From Paenibacillus silvisoli (GTDB taxonomy: Bacteria; Bacillota; Bacilli; Paenibacillales; Paenibacillaceae): 64,000 nucleotides of DNA. Location: positions 4,988,501 through 5,052,500 of the forward strand of contig NZ_CP133017.1 in the NCBI RefSeq assembly GCF_030866765.1, in the 5' to 3' direction. Below are positions 62,845 to 64,000 of this stretch, in pieces (position 1 is the stretch's first letter; each line of letters opens with the position of its first letter). The position numbers and the translations under genes were made by a program. A model generated the notes under the pieces. The model ran no database searches, was not told where the DNA came from, and was given only the letters and a program-made list of their open reading frames with translations.

Positions 62845-64000
62845 TTATTTATTGTTGGCTGCGTACCACTCGTTAAGCTCCGCCGTGATTTGATCGCCGC
62901 CGGAAGCCTTCCAGTTCTCCACGAACGTATCGAAGGAATCGACCGATTCGCCCAAAATGATCTTCGTGATCATCTGCTTCTCCATATCCATCAGGATGGA
63001 GCCCTTCTGCGCCATCGTCGGCGTCGGAGCGCCGATAAACTCGTTCGTCAGCATCAAGTTGTTATCCGTGTAGTGGGCAATGATGGAGTACGAGCCCTCT
63101 GGACCCCATGTGCGGTCCGCGCCCCAGTTCGTGACGTCCTTCTCCTTGACGTATTTCATGTAGGCGTCGTAGTACTGCTTCTGCTCCGGATTCAAGCCGG
63201 ACGTATCCTCGCTCTTGAACGCGTCCTGCAGCAAGCGCCATGCCGTCAAGTTCTTCTCGGGCACTTGTCCGTCAACCGGCGAGAACGGGAAGATGCCGTA
63301 GTTTTCGCCGTCGATGATTTGCGTGTGGTACACGGACGGCTCGGAGGTCGCGCCGTACAGCTTCTCGTAGTACAGATTCAGCATTTTCACGAGCGCTTCC
63401 GGATGCTTGTACCCTTTCTTCACCGCGTAGAACCAAGTCGATTGCGGTTGAACGACGCCGACCGCCGCCGGTTGATCATCGACCGAAACGATCGGATACG
63501 GCTTCCATTCCATGTTCGGATTTTTCTGCTTGTCGGTCGGATCGATCGGCCAGCCGATGTTCCAGAAATGTCCGAAGTGAACGCCGGTTTTCTCGTTCTT
63601 CTCGTTCTCCGCCGATTTCGGGCCGTCGTAAACGACGAATTGCGGGTCGATGGCGCCGGCTTTATAGAGCTCCTGCAGCTTTGCCAAAGCCGGTTTCATT
63701 TCCGGCTGGATGGAGCCGTATACGAGCTTGCCGTCTTTGTCTTTGATCCACATCGACGTGGACTCATTGCTGTACGGGTAAGCGTGGAAGCCGTTAAACC
63801 AGCCGCGAAGGCCGGAATAGCCGTCCCACAGCGTTTTGTTCAGGTTCAGGCCGTACGTGTCCTTCTTGCCGTTGCCGTCCGGATCGTCGTTCGTGAACGC
63901 GAGGATAATCTTCACGAGATCATCGATCGTTTTCGGCTCCGGCAGCCCCAGCTTGATGCGCCAGTCTTCGCGGATCCAGATCATATCGACGTCGTCGTTG
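62845..64000 (-). CDS. Extracellular binding lipoprotein, LplA type (5' end cut by window edge)
   Basis: At least 385 residues of the C-terminal part are visible; the start and signal peptide lie past position 64000. The sequence has the LplA-type pattern MIWIREDWRIKLGLPEPKTIDDL, FTNDDPDGNGKKDTYG (a typical Asp-rich loop of this family) and GEFIG near the end. It delivers sugar to the two permeases. It is the first visible gene of operon I. Confidence 0.92.
   Translation of the reverse strand, partial: NDDVDMIWIREDWRIKLGLPEPKTIDDLVKIILAFTNDDPDGNGKKDTYGLNLNKTLWDGYSGLRGWFNGFHAYPYSNESTSMWIKDKDGKLVYGSIQPEMKPALAKLQELYKAGAIDPQFVVYDGPKSAENEKNEKTGVHFGHFWNIGWPIDPTDKQKNPNMEWKPYPIVSVDDQPAAVGVVQPQSTWFYAVKKGYKHPEALVKMLNLYYEKLYGATSEPSVYHTQIIDGENYGIFPFSPVDGQVPEKNLTAWRLLQDAFKSEDTSGLNPEQKQYYDAYMKYVKEKDVTNWGADRTWGPEGSYSIIAHYTDNNLMLTNEFIGAPTPTMAQKGSILMDMEKQMITKIILGESVDSFDTFVENWKASGGDQITAELNEWYAANNK

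Overview
The window is high-GC Firmicutes DNA and reads like a plant-polysaccharide-degrading Paenibacillaceae genome (Paenibacillus or Cohnella type). The evidence is dense CUT1 ABC sugar-uptake operons with lipoprotein binding proteins, YesM/YesN-type two-component pairs with AraC output domains, strong Shine-Dalgarno sequences, frequent TTG and GTG starts, and CcpA-type cre sites. No housekeeping gene, tRNA, rRNA, phage gene or transposase was recognised. The species assignment is inference.

Layout, left to right. (A) 1-10404, minus: AraC regulator, binding protein, two permeases, a large lyase-like protein, a HEAT-repeat protein, a nitrilase-superfamily hydrolase and a GH116 glycosidase cut by the window edge. 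(B) 10490-16426, minus: a parallel operon of binding protein, two permeases and a second GH116; its two-component pair is divergent at 16623-19497 (plus). (C) 19591-23102, minus: ThuA-like protein, Gfo/Idh/MocA oxidoreductase and GH36-like enzyme. (D) 23271-28132, minus: frameshifted GH67 alpha-glucuronidase, UxuA, UxuB and a NIF3-family protein. (E) 28224-36558, minus: response regulator and kinase, then binding protein, LplB-type and LplC-type permeases and GH8 exo-oligoxylanase. (F) 36763-41895, minus: kinase, response regulator, a binding protein without permeases, and GH43. (G) 42091-48021, mixed: AraC regulator, APH-type kinase, small membrane protein, AraC regulator and GH36-like enzyme. 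(H) 48630-53268, minus: heparinase II/III-like protein, GH88 and GH28-like protein. (I) 53664-64000, minus: binding protein cut by the right edge, two permeases, GH172, an orphan response regulator, two proteins of unassigned family and an enolase-superfamily sugar-acid dehydratase.

Blocks D, E and F together form a glucuronoxylan (aldouronate) pathway: uptake of oligosaccharides, removal of methylglucuronate by GH67, trimming by GH8 and GH43, and entry of the uronate through mannonate into 2-keto-3-deoxygluconate. The GH67 gene carries an apparent 25-nt deletion exactly between two catalytic residues. Blocks A, H and I look like separate systems for other glycans whose substrates cannot be read from sequence; block I is the best candidate for an undescribed pathway.

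Non-coding structure is rich. A 184-bp element made of four oriented copies of a TAACGGTTGCCA motif occurs twice (43017-43199 and 53430-53613) with conserved spacing. A repeat-only 600-bp gap between convergent genes is bounded by two 39-bp terminators that are inverted copies of each other. A strong hairpin lies in all four binding-protein-to-permease junctions.
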